Source: Pseudomonadota bacterium (GTDB lineage Bacteria > Pseudomonadota > Gammaproteobacteria > Burkholderiales > Burkholderiaceae_C). From it: 62,100 nucleotides of DNA. The notes under the pieces are model-generated. The model saw only the letters and a list, made by a program, of their open reading frames with translations. It did not search any database and had not been told where the DNA came from. Numbering within the stretch: the stretch's first letter is position 1; the number at the start of each line of letters is the position of its first letter. Both the position numbers and the translations under genes were made by a program. The stretch covers positions 31,300-93,399 of the forward strand of contig JAFEEB010000020.1 in NCBI GenBank assembly GCA_018241325.1, written 5' to 3'. Below are positions 46,401 to 56,613 of this stretch, in pieces.

Positions 46401-46646
46401 TGGCTTCGCGCTTTCCCGGATGTCGATAGCGAAGTCGGTGACCTGTCCACGCTTGACTCGGCGCTGTTCAAGCCCTTGCCGAGACTGTCGGCCCCACTGC
46501 AAGGCGAGCTGCGCGGCCGCCCCAGGACCGCGGTGGCCACGGAGCACATCACCATCCGCCTCTCGCCCGACGTGATGCGTACCGTCTGCGCCTCGGGTGA
46601 CGGTTGGCAGACTCGCGTCGAAACACCGTTTCGGGAATCGCGTTAG
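46400..46646 (+). pseudogene. BrnA-like antitoxin, frameshifted
   Basis: ATG at 46,400 (GGAGGAG upstream) begins MASRF but the frame stops early. The next frame continues DVDSEVGDLSTLDSALFKPL followed by TAVATEHITIRLSPDVMRT and DGWQTRVETPFRESR, the BrnA/CopG-like antitoxin pattern. One indel near 46,412 explains this. With the BrnT fragment it is the relic of a second toxin-antitoxin pair. Confidence 0.65.
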
Positions 46647-46763
46647 AAGCACCCGCCGGCGTAGGTCGTCCGGACGACCTGTACGAGTGTTCACCTTCCG
46701 ACTCATCCGCGACATCCTGACCCACGGATTTGTCGCCGGAGGCCGAACACCTGCTCCATCCTC

Positions 46764-48002
46764 TTACTTGAGCGTTCGTCCTGCCTTTCTGACCTCAATG
46801 GCTTTCGCATGTTCGAAGGAAATCTTGAGCGTGTCGCAAAGCGCCTGTTTCTGTTGCTCGTCTGTGTGGAACATGTACATGTGATAGAAGCCCAACATCT
46901 GCAATACGCCAAACGCATATGGATTCTTATCGAGTTGTCCGGCCAGACGTCGAACGTTGTCCATCGGAACTTTACCGGGTTTGAGAAGCCGCGATGACGC
47001 ACCAATCAGCCGATACGCGTTGGTCGGGTTGCCCTCCACGACCGTGATGACATCCTCACGAAGCTTATCGGCCCCGACAAAAGAACCACATGAAGCAATC
47101 GCTCCCGTGGCCACCCATCCGAACAGGTTAAAAAGGCGTCGCTTAATTTCCACCTCGGTCTTCTCAGCATTTCTCTTCGGATTCGTTCTAAGTGCCTCCG
47201 CCTTTAGTTCGCCCACCATTCCAGGCAGGTCTACGGCGACCTCTTCAAGCCAAAGTCGAAGTGCACGGAGCGGCCCATCAAACACCTCACGAATCATTTC
47301 GTGCTTGCGCGGGCGCTCGAGTGAACCGTAGTAGTTCGTCAGAATTAGGCCAAGAATCTCCGCGGTCTTGTGCAGCAGATTCCACTTGGCTGTGAAGCTA
47401 AGCATGGAGTAGTCAGAAGCATCCGATTCATCGGCAGGTTCGACCATTGAATCTTGAATTTCACGAATGGCGGCCTGGTTCCTATCGACATCGGGAGCAG
47501 GTAATGTTAACTGAGATGGTTGCTGAACCAGATCGTTGAGGTAGGACGTATCACCATTCAATTCAACCGGTTTCCTGTCCGCGAAGCAGTCTCGGAGAAC
47601 TTGACAAATGAGGCCAATCACCCAAGTGTTCTCGACATGGTGAGTTAGAAACATGATGGTGTGAGCGCGGTCGCGCAGATAGAGTTTTCTGCAAGAATCC
47701 TCAACCAATCTGCGCACACTCTCGTCATTCAAATTTTTTGCAAGGTAGCGCCCAAGGAAGAAGTAGTAGATGTACGGGTATGAGAATGAATATTCGTCTC
47801 CACTCATACACAGGATGCGCGCTTTCGTTAGCAGCTCTAGTCGCTCACTCAGATCTACAGTGACAAAGCGCTCGCAGAACTCCTGATTCGCTTTGGTGAG
47901 CTGTTTACGGTCCAACTCCTTCTGCTCAAGGTTGCGGAACTTCCAAGCCAGTATGGAAAGGTAATTGAAATGCTCGTCCAGCTCAGATGGCTTTACGCCC
48001 AC
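46764..48002 (-). CDS. C-terminal part of the metallophosphoesterase-STAND protein (after frameshift)
   Basis: 412-codon open frame continuing the gene that starts at 49,789. Reading the +1-shifted frame back from here gives YPLYLLILLQSCEQHRHGEI and SFYYQYLITKSLGAVGVKPS, which joins in sense to GVKPSELDEHFNYLSILAWK. The methionine-like start at 48,002 is therefore artificial. The region is all-helical, with no enzymatic motif seen, and resembles the C-terminal sensor/helical part of STAND NTPases (YSFSYPYIYYFFLGRYLAKN is typical of the winged-helix to helical-repeat junction in NACHT-like proteins). GC is about 50%, far below the flanks. Confidence 0.75.
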   Translation of the reverse strand: MGVKPSELDEHFNYLSILAWKFRNLEQKELDRKQLTKANQEFCERFVTVDLSERLELLTKARILCMSGDEYSFSYPYIYYFFLGRYLAKNLNDESVRRLVEDSCRKLYLRDRAHTIMFLTHHVENTWVIGLICQVLRDCFADRKPVELNGDTSYLNDLVQQPSQLTLPAPDVDRNQAAIREIQDSMVEPADESDASDYSMLSFTAKWNLLHKTAEILGLILTNYYGSLERPRKHEMIREVFDGPLRALRLWLEEVAVDLPGMVGELKAEALRTNPKRNAEKTEVEIKRRLFNLFGWVATGAIASCGSFVGADKLREDVITVVEGNPTNAYRLIGASSRLLKPGKVPMDNVRRLAGQLDKNPYAFGVLQMLGFYHMYMFHTDEQQKQALCDTLKISFEHAKAIEVRKAGRTLK

Positions 48003-48043
48003 TGCGCCAAGACTCTTGGTGATAAGGTACTGATAGTAAAAGC

Positions 48044-49789
48044 TCAGGCCGCTGTTCTGAATTTCGCCATGCCGATGCTGCTCACAGCTTTGAAGCAGGA
48101 TGAGGAGATAGAGCGGGTACTCGGCCTACCGATGACGGCATTGACAATGGATTCGACCTCGTTGACGCGTCGGTCCAGCTCAACGGCGGTTCCGACGGGC
48201 GCGAGGCCACACCATTTCTTAATGAGCTGATGGCGAAGCTTGAGCCCGAATGGCATCAAATCATGACTCTGGAAGGGGGCGAGAACGATCATTGCCTCTC
48301 TAGAGGCGAGATTGGCGATCTCGAAGCTGGCACTCGCGGTTAGACTTACACTCGCGAAGTGCTGTTCAGCGTAGTCCAGCAGCATCGGAAGGGTATGGAT
48401 GCCCGACCGCAGTCGGTCGACGTCGTCTAATAGCAAAACGCGTAACTCTTTAGGCGAGCGGTGGACGGCCTCAGGGTTGCCATACTGCTCCTCGATTGCA
48501 CGGTTGATGCGCTTTTCAGGGTCATTCTCGGCCTTAATGGAAGTCGAATGCGCAGACAGGTAGACCGGCACGAGCCCTTGACCAATGAGGTCGCGAAACA
48601 GTCTATAGAGCAAGGTTGTCTTGCCAGATTTTTCGTCACCGTAAATGATGAACCTGTGACCTTTGACAGTGTCTGCAATCATCGAAGATGAACTTTTGGT
48701 CTTCTGTTTGTTGACTTCCTGCATATCCCAATCGCGAAGATCTGGCCAAACAAACACGTCCTCCAGCGTCAGCCGCTCCTTAGCGGTGTGCGAAAAGTTG
48801 CCGCCAGCATCGTTGAGAGTTTCCGCAAACGACATTGAGACTTCGGGCGTCGCACCCGGTTCCTTTTCTTTCCAGCTATGACGGACGGGGTTCACCGTGT
48901 CATGAACCCCGGATGAGTCGAGTGCGAACGAATGAGTCTCTACATTTTTGGCATCGAGGTCAAATACGTAGACTGAGAAGCCAGCCACAGCATCCTTCTC
49001 GTGCGGTTGAAGCGCTGCGGACTCAAAGAAGAGCGAGACACCCGACACCTCGTCGTCAAGCTTGCCGGCGTTTCCAACATGTTCATGGCCGCTCAAGACG
49101 GCGGTGCATGAGTGCCGCAAGTGCTTGCGGAGCGTTTGGTACGCGGCTTGGTTGTACCAATTGAAGGGATGATGAATAAGCGCCAGGTGGAGCGGCGCAT
49201 CTGACCGCAGCTGACGGTCGAATCGCTCTAGAGGGAAAACGAGTTGACCCTGCTGCTCCGGAAGACGAGACATCCACGCTGCGTTCAGACTGGTCACAAG
49301 AACTTGCTTGCCTGCGACAGTCAGCATCTGCTGCCACAGCAGCTTGGAGTGAAATTGCGCAGAAGGAAAGAGCTCCGCTTCCGCAAAGGTGAAAAAATTG
49401 GCCAACACATTGGTGCATGCGATGACTATTGCCTCGCTGCTTGCCTTGGATGGTTCTTCGACGATGGCTCCAATCAGCGTCTCGCGCACTTCGTCGATCG
49501 GCCTCAGAACGCAGTCGTGGTTTCCGGGTGCAATCGAGACGAAAACCTTCTTTCCCGCCTCCTTTTCTAAACCGGAGACAATTGGATGAAGGAGGTATTC
49601 CACTGCCGCCTTATATTGGTCTTTGGCCCCCGAAAACGCGATGTCACCGGTTATTGCCAGCAGACATTCATCCGCGCCCCGAATGAGTTCATAGCACGAT
49701 GAAGCGATCTGTGCCGCCGCCTCGAAACAGGTATCGCTTTTACCGTGAATGTGAATGTCACTCAGATGAACTACCGCCAGCTTTGCCAT
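48044..49789 (-). CDS. Metallophosphoesterase-STAND ATPase fusion, N-terminal part (candidate defense protein)
   Basis: Start MAKLAVVHLSDIHIHG at 49,789 follows a GAGG site. The N-terminal calcineurin-like phosphoesterase (residues 1-285) has all metal motifs: DIH (11-13), GD (48-49), GNHD (89-92), HH (206-207) and GHEH (234-237). A linker to about 375 leads to a P-loop ATPase with Walker A GDEKSGKTT (384-392) and Walker B LLLDDVD (452-458). The frame is lost after VIGRP (near 48,120-48,128) and stops at 48,044; the missing C-terminus is the neighbouring frame. Effector plus STAND ATPase is the architecture of many anti-phage proteins. Low GC, the degenerate toxin-antitoxin genes alongside and the nearby addAB suggest a mobile defense gene. 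No named system is assigned. Confidence 0.8.
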   Translation of the reverse strand: MAKLAVVHLSDIHIHGKSDTCFEAAAQIASSCYELIRGADECLLAITGDIAFSGAKDQYKAAVEYLLHPIVSGLEKEAGKKVFVSIAPGNHDCVLRPIDEVRETLIGAIVEEPSKASSEAIVIACTNVLANFFTFAEAELFPSAQFHSKLLWQQMLTVAGKQVLVTSLNAAWMSRLPEQQGQLVFPLERFDRQLRSDAPLHLALIHHPFNWYNQAAYQTLRKHLRHSCTAVLSGHEHVGNAGKLDDEVSGVSLFFESAALQPHEKDAVAGFSVYVFDLDAKNVETHSFALDSSGVHDTVNPVRHSWKEKEPGATPEVSMSFAETLNDAGGNFSHTAKERLTLEDVFVWPDLRDWDMQEVNKQKTKSSSSMIADTVKGHRFIIYGDEKSGKTTLLYRLFRDLIGQGLVPVYLSAHSTSIKAENDPEKRINRAIEEQYGNPEAVHRSPKELRVLLLDDVDRLRSGIHTLPMLLDYAEQHFASVSLTASASFEIANLASREAMIVLAPFQSHDLMPFGLKLRHQLIKKWCGLAPVGTAVELDRRVNEVESIVNAVIGRPSTRSISSSCFKAVSSIGMAKFRTAA

Positions 49790-49910
49790 GCCTATACCTC
49801 TTTGAAATCGGGTACGCCCGTTAAAATTCCGCTTGGATCTGAATCCACTCGTCCAGAGTGTTCCCTTCCGCCACTGATGAGTATCACATCTACCAGTTTG
49901 TGCCAGTTCT

Positions 49911-52900
49911 TCATCCTTTACCCCAGCACCTCCCCTCCCCACTCAAAAATGCCACCCGCACCGCCTGCCCCGGGTGCAGGCGCTCGATGGCGGCGCGGTA
50001 GCCGGCCAGTTGGGCTTGCAGCGCTTCGTCGCGCTCGGGGTGCGCAGCGCTTTTGTAGTCGAGCACCCACCACGCCTCGGGCCCGTGCACGCCGGCACGG
50101 CGACGCACCAGGCGGTCGATGCGCAGGCGCTGGCCCTGGTGCACCAGTTCGACTTCGTCGAAGGCCTCCAGCACCTCGCTGGCGGACCAGGCCCACGCCG
50201 CCTCGCCGGTGAAGATGCGGCGCGCCATGGCGGCCGCGTGGGTGGCCTGATCGCGCGCCAGGGCAAAGCGGCGCTGCGCCTGGGCGATGCGCTCGGCGCG
50301 CCAGCCGGTGGGGGTGTCGCCGGCGTGCTCCAGCAGCCAGTGCATGGCTTCGCCGATGCGCGAGGCGTCGGTGGGGGTGGCTTCGTCACGGGCTTCGATT
50401 GCTTCTTTTTTGATAGCGCCCTGCGCTGGCAAGACGGGCACTGGGGGCAAATCGAGCATGACGAATGCCGCGTCGGCCTGATCGAGGTGCACGGATGCGG
50501 GCGCCGGCTCGGGCGCGGCCACGCCCTGCGCCTGCGGCTGCAATTGCAACCACCAGCTGTGCGGCGCCTGGCCGTGCGGCGCGACGCCGGAGAGCACCAG
50601 GCGCGTGCGCGCGCGGGTCATGGCGACGTACAGAGCGTTTTGCTCTTCGCGCGACTGGGCCGCAGCCTCGCTGGCCGCCAGCGCCAGCGCGCTGGGTGGC
50701 GGCGCGTTGCCCTTGGCCAGAAAGACCAGGCCGCGGGGCACGCGCTGCTCGCCCGGCCAGTCGAGCAGCACGGCGGGCTCGCCGCGCTCCTTCTTGACGG
50801 AGGCGGCGTCCAGCAGCAGCACCTCGTCGGCCTCCAGGCCCTTGGCGCCGTGCACCGTCAGCAGTTGCACGGCCTCGGGGGCGGCGTGGCGCGGCACGGG
50901 CAGTTGCTGGCGGCGCAGCGCGCGCAGCCACTGGTAGGCCGTCAGAAAGCGCCCGCCCTGCACGCCCAGGGCGGCGGCCAGCAGCGCGCGCAACTGCGCC
51001 AGCACGTGGGTGCGCTCGGGCGCGGGGGCGGCGGCGGCAAAGCGCGCCAGCACGTCGCCGTGGGCGTAGATGGCTTGCAGCGCGTCGTGCGGGGGCAGGT
51101 GCAAAAGCCACTGGCGGTATTGCATCAAATCGGCGTGCAGTGCTTGTCCGTTGTGCGCAAGCAGCTCTGTTGTTGATAGCACATCAAGCCACGCCGGGCG
51201 CGGCTGGCCGGGCGCTCGCGCGGCCTGCACGGCCAATGCCAGGCGCGTGAGGTCTTCGTCACCCAGGCCGAACAGGGGCGACTTGAAGGCGCGCGCCAGC
51301 GCCAGGTCGTGCCCCGGCGAGACGAGGGCATCGACCAGGGCCAGCACATCCTGCACTGCGGGCTGTTGGCCCAGCATTTGCTTGTCGGGCTGCTCGCAGG
51401 CGATGCCTTGCGCGCGCAGCTCGACCTGCAGCGCCGTGAGCGCCACGCGCTGGCGCGCCAGCACCATGATGTTCTTGGGCTGAACGCCGGCGGCCACGCG
51501 CAGGGCGATCCAGCGCGCGGCCTGGCGGCATTCGAGCGTGCGCAGGGTTTCGTCCAGCACCCGGCGCGGGGTGCTCAGGCTGTCGCGCCAGGCGGGGGCG
51601 TCCTCGGCGGCGCTCTTGTCGGCCTTGTCCGGGCGTGGGATCAGGGGCAAGGCCTGCACCCAACCGTCGGCCGCGGATTCGGTGCTGTGCACGCGAAAAC
51701 CCTCGAAGCGGCCGTCGGCCTGGGCCTGCTGCATGACGGCGTTGACGGCGCCCAGCACGGCGGGCGCGTTGCGGCGCGTGTGGTCGGTGGCCAGGCGCTC
51801 GCCGCCCAATGCCTGCACGACGAACTGCCGCGCGTCGATGAAGACCTGGGGGTCGGCGCGGCGAAAGCGGTAGATGCTTTGCTTGGGGTCCCCCACGATA
51901 AAGACGCTGGGCGCACCGGCGCCGCCACCCGCGCCGCCATAGCCCGACAACCAGGCCTTGAGCGCCTGCCATTGCAGCGGATTGGTGTCCTGAAACTCGT
52001 CCACCAGCAGATGGCGCACGCGCGCGTCCAGGCGCTCCTGCACCCAGGCGGAGATGTCGTGGTCGTCCAGCAGGGTGAGCGCGGCGCGCTCGACGTCGTT
52101 CATGTCCACCCAGCCGCGCTCGCGCTTGAGCTGGGCAAAACTGGCGATGAGCTGGCGCGTGAGGCGCGCCATGCGCTGGTGGTGCGCGCAGGCCTGGTGC
52201 TGCTCAAGCGCGGCGCACACCGCCTGTACTTCGTCCTGCGCGGCGCGCACGATGGCGGGCGTCTTGTCCTTGGCAAACACGCGCGGCTTGCCTTTGGTCA
52301 GCAGCGCGGCCGCAACGCCGTCCCAGTCCGCAGCATGCAGCGCCTCCTTGAGCTCCACACCCTTTTGCGCGTAGGTCCTGGCCAGGGGCAGCAGCGCGTC
52401 GGCGGCTTCAAGCAGCAGCGTGCGCCCAGCTTCGCGGCCCAGCAGCCAGTCGATGGGCTCGTCCACGCCGGCCATGCGCGGGTACCAGGCGTCAAAGGGC
52501 GGCACCGCGCCGTGAACATGCCCAGCCTGGTCGGCCAGCTGAAACTCGACCCGGCGCGCCAGCGCGGCGCCCAAGGCCTTGTGCGCGTTGTGGCGGCCCA
52601 GCGTGCGCACCAGATCAGCGTAGTCATCGCGCAAGCCAGCGTCGTCGGCCAGCTGCCGCAAAAAGGGTCGCCAGAGCTCGGCCACGGCGTCTTCGTCGTC
52701 CTCCAGCAGCTCATAGGCCGAGGGCAGGCCCAGCTCTTGCAGCACCGCCAGCGGGGCCGTGCGCAGCAACGCGGCAAACCAGCTGTGAAAGGTGCGGATC
52801 TGCACCGGGCGGCCGTGGGCGAGCACGGTTTGATATAGATTTTGTAGCTGCTCGCGCTGGGTGGACGCGCGCTGCGGGTCGATTCCTCTTGCAACCAGCT

Positions 52901-53228
52901 CGTCGTGCAGGCGCTGCTGCCACTGCGCGGGGGTTTCTGCGTCTCGGCCCCGGGCTGGGTCGGCCGGCCTGGGGCGGGCGAATTCTTCCAGCCATTGCAG
53001 CAGGCGCTCGCGCATTTCGCCGGCGGCTTTTTTGGTGAAAGTGATGGCCAGCACTTCGTGCGGCGCGCAGCCGTCCAGCAGCGCGCGCAGGATGCGCGAG
53101 ACCAGCATCCAGGTCTTGCCCGCGCCGGCACAGGCCTCGACCACCACGCTGCGCCGCGGATCGCAGGCGATGGCGTAGAAGTGCTCGCGCGTGCAGGGCG
53201 CATCGTTGTGTTGGTAGGCGGGGGTCAT
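49911..53228 (-). CDS. addA: AddA-type ATP-dependent helicase/nuclease (UvrD/RecB family)
   Basis: 1105 aa. Walker A is ACAGAGKT (32-39), motif II is [12 protein letters not shown], followed by [29 protein letters not shown] and [13 protein letters not shown]-terminal RecB-type nuclease has [12 protein letters not shown] and WWVLDYKSA. It repairs double-strand breaks with AddB and degrades linear DNA. The start [11 protein letters not shown] at 53,228 is chosen. Three AT-rich micro-repeats lie within it, in frame, adding low-complexity residues between domains. It is downstream of addB with a 172-base gap holding a repeat. Confidence 0.93.
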   Translation of the reverse strand: MTPAYQHNDAPCTREHFYAIACDPRRSVVVEACAGAGKTWMLVSRILRALLDGCAPHEVLAITFTKKAAGEMRERLLQWLEEFARPRPADPARGRDAETPAQWQQRLHDELVARGIDPQRASTQREQLQNLYQTVLAHGRPVQIRTFHSWFAALLRTAPLAVLQELGLPSAYELLEDDEDAVAELWRPFLRQLADDAGLRDDYADLVRTLGRHNAHKALGAALARRVEFQLADQAGHVHGAVPPFDAWYPRMAGVDEPIDWLLGREAGRTLLLEAADALLPLARTYAQKGVELKEALHAADWDGVAAALLTKGKPRVFAKDKTPAIVRAAQDEVQAVCAALEQHQACAHHQRMARLTRQLIASFAQLKRERGWVDMNDVERAALTLLDDHDISAWVQERLDARVRHLLVDEFQDTNPLQWQALKAWLSGYGGAGGGAGAPSVFIVGDPKQSIYRFRRADPQVFIDARQFVVQALGGERLATDHTRRNAPAVLGAVNAVMQQAQADGRFEGFRVHSTESAADGWVQALPLIPRPDKADKSAAEDAPAWRDSLSTPRRVLDETLRTLECRQAARWIALRVAAGVQPKNIMVLARQRVALTALQVELRAQGIACEQPDKQMLGQQPAVQDVLALVDALVSPGHDLALARAFKSPLFGLGDEDLTRLALAVQAARAPGQPRPAWLDVLSTTELLAHNGQALHADLMQYRQWLLHLPPHDALQAIYAHGDVLARFAAAAPAPERTHVLAQLRALLAAALGVQGGRFLTAYQWLRALRRQQLPVPRHAAPEAVQLLTVHGAKGLEADEVLLLDAASVKKERGEPAVLLDWPGEQRVPRGLVFLAKGNAPPPSALALAASEAAAQSREEQNALYVAMTRARTRLVLSGVAPHGQAPHSWWLQLQPQAQGVAAPEPAPASVHLDQADAAFVMLDLPPVPVLPAQGAIKKEAIEARDEATPTDASRIGEAMHWLLEHAGDTPTGWRAERIAQAQRRFALARDQATHAAAMARRIFTGEAAWAWSASEVLEAFDEVELVHQGQRLRIDRLVRRRAGVHGPEAWWVLDYKSAAHPERDEALQAQLAGYRAAIERLHPGQAVRVAFLSGEGRCWGKG
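50397..50418 (-). repeat. AT-rich micro-repeat f (inside addA)
   Basis: Minus strand CGCTATCAAAAAAGAAGCAA; in frame it encodes AIKKEAIEA near the start of the nuclease domain. Confidence 0.5.
51162..51181 (-). repeat. AT-rich micro-repeat g (inside addA)
   Basis: Minus strand GTGCTATCAACAACAGAGCT; encodes VLSTTELL. Confidence 0.5.
52828..52849 (-). repeat. AT-rich micro-repeat h (inside addA)
   Basis: Minus strand AGCTACAAAATCTATATCAA; encodes QLQNLYQT. Confidence 0.5.
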
Positions 53229-53282
53229 GGGCGTAGGCCTGTCAGGCTTGACCGAACTCTCCGTATGCAACGGAAACAAATG

Positions 53283-53398
53283 GTCGCGGAGCAGGCCGTG
53301 CCAGCGACCGCCGCGGACGGGCTTGACCCGGCCGCTGGCGGTGCCCCCTTTGAGGGGGGAGGCGCAACAGCGCGTAGCGCGTGGAGACTGGGGGTGGG
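53283..53398 (-). repeat. Dispersed GC-rich intergenic repeat, copy D
   Basis: Fills most of the addB-addA gap. On the minus strand it starts ACCCCCAGTCTCCACGCGCT and ends CGCTGGCACGGCCTGCTCCGC, closely matching copy C at both ends. Confidence 0.6.
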
Positions 53399-53400
53399 CG

Positions 53401-55929
53401 TCATGCGTTCCAGAAATCCTTGCGGCACAAGCCGCGCGCCTCGCACCAGTCGCACACGCTGCCCTCGCCCAGCGCGGGCAGCGGCGCGCCGGCCCGGATG
53501 CGGGCCACGTCCTCGCTCATGCCGTCGTACAGCAGCGCGGCCAGCGCGGGCAGGTCGGGCATCTCGTGCGCGCTCGGTGCTTCGCGCTCGGCCAGGTTCA
53601 GATAGAAGGCGCGCGGGGCCTCGCCGCCGGCCAGCAGGGCGTAGAAGGGCAGTTGCGTGTCTTCGCTGCCGGCCTTGGCGCGGTCCTTGGTCTTTTGCAG
53701 CGCCTCGGTCTTGTAGTCGATCAGCAGCGGCGTGCCGTCGGCCAGGCGGTCGATGCGGTCGATGCGCCCGCGCAGTTGCAGCGGGCCGCGCTGCACATCG
53801 ATGGCTTGCTCGGCGGCCTCGAACGCGGCGCCGCCCGCCTCGTGCGCGGCCAGCCATTGCAGATAGTCACGGCGCAGACCGGGCCAGGCGGCCATGAAGG
53901 GCAGGAACTCGCCCGGCTCCTCGTCCAGGCCCTGCTCGCGCGTGGTCTGCTGGGCGGCGGCGTCCAGCAGCGCGACGCGGTCGGCGCCGGGCGCGCCTTG
54001 CAGCGCCTCGTGAAAGCTGCGCAGCACGGCGTGCAGCCAGGTGCCCCAGTCGCGCTTGTCGATGTCCACGTCCAGCTCGCTGTCGTCCTGCAGGCCAAGC
54101 TGGCGCAGCGCAAAAAAGCGATAGGGGCACTCGCGCAGCTGGTCGTAGCTGCTGGCCGACAGCGGCAACACCGGCAGCGCGGCGCCGCTGGGCGCGGGGC
54201 ATGCCAGCGGCGCGGCGGCCACGGAGCGCGGCTCGCGCGGATCGGGCGGCGCTTGGGCCATATCGGCACCCCCTTGCAACTGCAGGGCCTGGACCAGGGG
54301 CGAGGGCAACAGCGCCTGGCCGCTGTCGTCGCTGTGGCGCCACAGCACATCGACCTGGGGCACGGCCAGCGCCAGCGCCCACGCAGCCTGCTGGGCGGCC
54401 TGCAGATCGGCGCGCGCGGGCAGGTGCAGCCGCTCGCGCTGCGCGGCGCTCCAGGGGCCGGGCGGCTCGGGCGCGGCGGGCAGGCGCTGCTCGTCGGCGC
54501 CGGGCAGCACCAGGGCGGCAAACGTGCGCCCCAGCAGCTGCGCCAGGGGCAGCACCACCACCGGGGCATCGGCCGGCTGGGGCGCGCGGTAGCTGGCGGC
54601 CTCCAGGCTTTCGCCCACCCAATGCGTGAACTCGGCCAGGCCCATGCGGCGCTGGGCAGCGGGCTCGTCCTGCCAGGCGTCCAGCGCGGCGTCGTCCAGG
54701 CCGATGGCCTCGATCACGGCGCGGCCCGCTTCGTCGTGCATCAGCACGGGCCACAGGCCGCAGCCGTCCAGCAGCGCGCGGGTCGCCACCAGCCAGGCCG
54801 CCACCGGGCGCGCGGCGGCCATGGGCGCGCGCAGCGCCTCGACCGGCTCGATCAGCGCCCACTGCGGCAGCGCGTGCACCGCCTGCGGCCAGCCGCGCAC
54901 GCCGCCCTGGCGCAGGCGCTGCTCCAGCGTGCGCAGCGCGTTCGAGTCGAACACCGGGGCGAGCTTGAGCCAGTCCAGCACCGCGTCGCTGCTGGCGCGC
55001 GGGGCGCAGGCGTGCAGCGCGGCCATCAGGCTGGCGGCGGCGTGCGTGGTGGACAGCTTCCAGCCGGTTTCGTCGCGCAACTCAAACCCTGGGCGCAGCC
55101 CGCGCGCGGCCAGCAGCGCGTTGATGCGGCGGGTGAGCGCGCGGTCGCCCGCCACCAGGGCCACCGGCACGCGCCCGGCCGCCACGTGGCGCAGCACGCA
55201 GGCGGCGGCGCGCTCGGCCTCGTCCTCGCCGTCGGCGCAGCGGTGCAGGGACAGGCGGCCGCGCGCCACAGGCGCCGGCAGCGGCAGCACGGTGGTCTTT
55301 TCAACGTAATGCTCGGCCAGTGTGTCGGCCAAGGGGTCGTGCTGCAGGCCGGGCACGATGACGAGCGCGTCCAGCGCCCGAGCCACGCGCGGCGCAAACA
55401 AGGCATCGCTGGCGTGGCCGGAGTGGCCCACCCAGGCCGTGGCGATGCGCGCCAGCAGTGCCTCCAGCGCCTGCGGGCCATCGCCCGCCTCGGGCAGCGC
55501 GGCGCGGGCATGCGCCATCCAGTCGGAGCGCAGGGCGGGTGGCAAGCTGGCGGCCAGCGGCGCCAGTTGCGCGGCCTGCTCCAGCAGGGGCGCCGTCAGC
55601 AGGCTGCGCTGGGCAGCGAAGCCCGCAGCCTCCAGCAAGCCGGCGGCGGTCAACCAGTCGCGCCCGTGCACGCCGCTCCAGTCGTGCGGCCCGGGGGTGA
55701 ACGAGCCCACCCGCGCAGCCCAGCTGCGCGTGGTCTCAAAGCGCGGCGCAAAGCCGTTGGGAAACTGCGCGGCCCACTGCTGCGCCGCCAGCGGCAGCAA
55801 CTGGGCGTAGGGCAGCAGCACCACCGAGCGCGCGGGGTGGGCGGCCTGCTCGCGCAGGGCGGCGTCGATGCGCGCCAGCAAGGCCGGCCAGCCGCCGGAT
55901 ACCGGCGCCGGGTCAGTCACGTCATTCAT
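53401..55929 (-). CDS. addB: AddB-like PD-(D/E)XK exonuclease/helicase-like protein
   Basis: 842 aa. An inactivated helicase-like N-terminal region is followed by a C-terminal nuclease with [24 protein letters not shown]. Four cysteines for an iron-sulfur staple are RECPYRFF and [10 protein letters not shown]. The start [13 protein letters not shown] at 55,929 precedes the trxA promoter region divergently. With addA it forms the AddAB double-strand break nuclease used in place of RecBCD in Burkholderiales. Cytosolic. Confidence 0.92.
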   Translation of the reverse strand: MNDVTDPAPVSGGWPALLARIDAALREQAAHPARSVVLLPYAQLLPLAAQQWAAQFPNGFAPRFETTRSWAARVGSFTPGPHDWSGVHGRDWLTAAGLLEAAGFAAQRSLLTAPLLEQAAQLAPLAASLPPALRSDWMAHARAALPEAGDGPQALEALLARIATAWVGHSGHASDALFAPRVARALDALVIVPGLQHDPLADTLAEHYVEKTTVLPLPAPVARGRLSLHRCADGEDEAERAAACVLRHVAAGRVPVALVAGDRALTRRINALLAARGLRPGFELRDETGWKLSTTHAAASLMAALHACAPRASSDAVLDWLKLAPVFDSNALRTLEQRLRQGGVRGWPQAVHALPQWALIEPVEALRAPMAAARPVAAWLVATRALLDGCGLWPVLMHDEAGRAVIEAIGLDDAALDAWQDEPAAQRRMGLAEFTHWVGESLEAASYRAPQPADAPVVVLPLAQLLGRTFAALVLPGADEQRLPAAPEPPGPWSAAQRERLHLPARADLQAAQQAAWALALAVPQVDVLWRHSDDSGQALLPSPLVQALQLQGGADMAQAPPDPREPRSVAAAPLACPAPSGAALPVLPLSASSYDQLRECPYRFFALRQLGLQDDSELDVDIDKRDWGTWLHAVLRSFHEALQGAPGADRVALLDAAAQQTTREQGLDEEPGEFLPFMAAWPGLRRDYLQWLAAHEAGGAAFEAAEQAIDVQRGPLQLRGRIDRIDRLADGTPLLIDYKTEALQKTKDRAKAGSEDTQLPFYALLAGGEAPRAFYLNLAEREAPSAHEMPDLPALAALLYDGMSEDVARIRAGAPLPALGEGSVCDWCEARGLCRKDFWNA

Positions 55930-56034
55930 CACGGTTTTGGGGGTGGGCCGGCCATGGTGGAGGCCGGTTTCTGTCACAATGATTCGCACTGTAGCCGCCT
56001 CGGCGGCTTGATTTTTTCCCCCAAGGACCCATCC

Positions 56035-56367
56035 ATGGCCAGCGACCTGATCAAACACGTGAGCGACAGCTCTTTCGACGCCGACGTCCTGAAGTCGGAC
56101 CAACCCGTCCTGGTGGACTTCTGGGCCGAATGGTGCGGCCCCTGCAAGTCCATCGCGCCCGCGCTGGACGAGCTGGCCGGCACCTACAGCGGCAAGCTGA
56201 CGATCGCCAAGGTCAACGTCGATGACAACCAGGCCATCCCGGCCAAGTTCGGCATCCGCGGCATCCCCACGCTGATGGTGTTCAAGAAGGGCGAGCTGGC
56301 CGCCACCAAGGTGGGCGCCATGTCCAAGGCACAGCTGACGCAGTTCATCGACCAGCAACTGGCCTGA
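56035..56367 (+). CDS. trxA: Thioredoxin
   Basis: 110 aa with the active site WCGPC at residues 33-37 in [17 protein letters not shown], cis-proline in [12 protein letters not shown] and normal length. General disulfide reductant of the cytosol. AAGGA precedes the ATG. It is divergent from addB; the trxA-rho pair is conserved in proteobacteria. Confidence 0.97.
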   Translation: MASDLIKHVSDSSFDADVLKSDQPVLVDFWAEWCGPCKSIAPALDELAGTYSGKLTIAKVNVDDNQAIPAKFGIRGIPTLMVFKKGELAATKVGAMSKAQLTQFIDQQLA

Positions 56368-56394
56368 TCGGGGCCCGGCCCCTTTGCACGCCCA

Positions 56395-56424
56395 CGCCGC
56401 GCCCCGAGCGCGGCGTTTTGTTTT
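56395..56424 (+). terminator. Intrinsic terminator of trxA
   Basis: CGCCGCGC-CCCGA-GCGCGGCG followed by TTTTGTTTT. It separates trxA from rho; a CATAAT -10-like box for rho follows at 56,429. Confidence 0.85.
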
Positions 56425-56613
56425 CCTGCCATAATCTCGCCTGAAAGCCGGCGCGCAGGTAAGCGCCGGTCGGCCGCCCGGAACCGACAGGGCGCCGCGA
56501 GCCAAGTCCCACGCGGATGCGGCCCACCTTCCCCCAATTCGTCTTTTTCGCCTCTTCCATCGCGCGGCCCGGTCTTTGCGGACTGCGTGTTCAACCCGCA
56601 TCGACGTCATCCC

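Noticed and set aside
49871-49895. TGGCAC-N5-GGTA upstream of the defense candidate as a sigma-54 promoter
   Set aside because: The -24 half fits but the -12 half lacks GC at the required place; a chance match.
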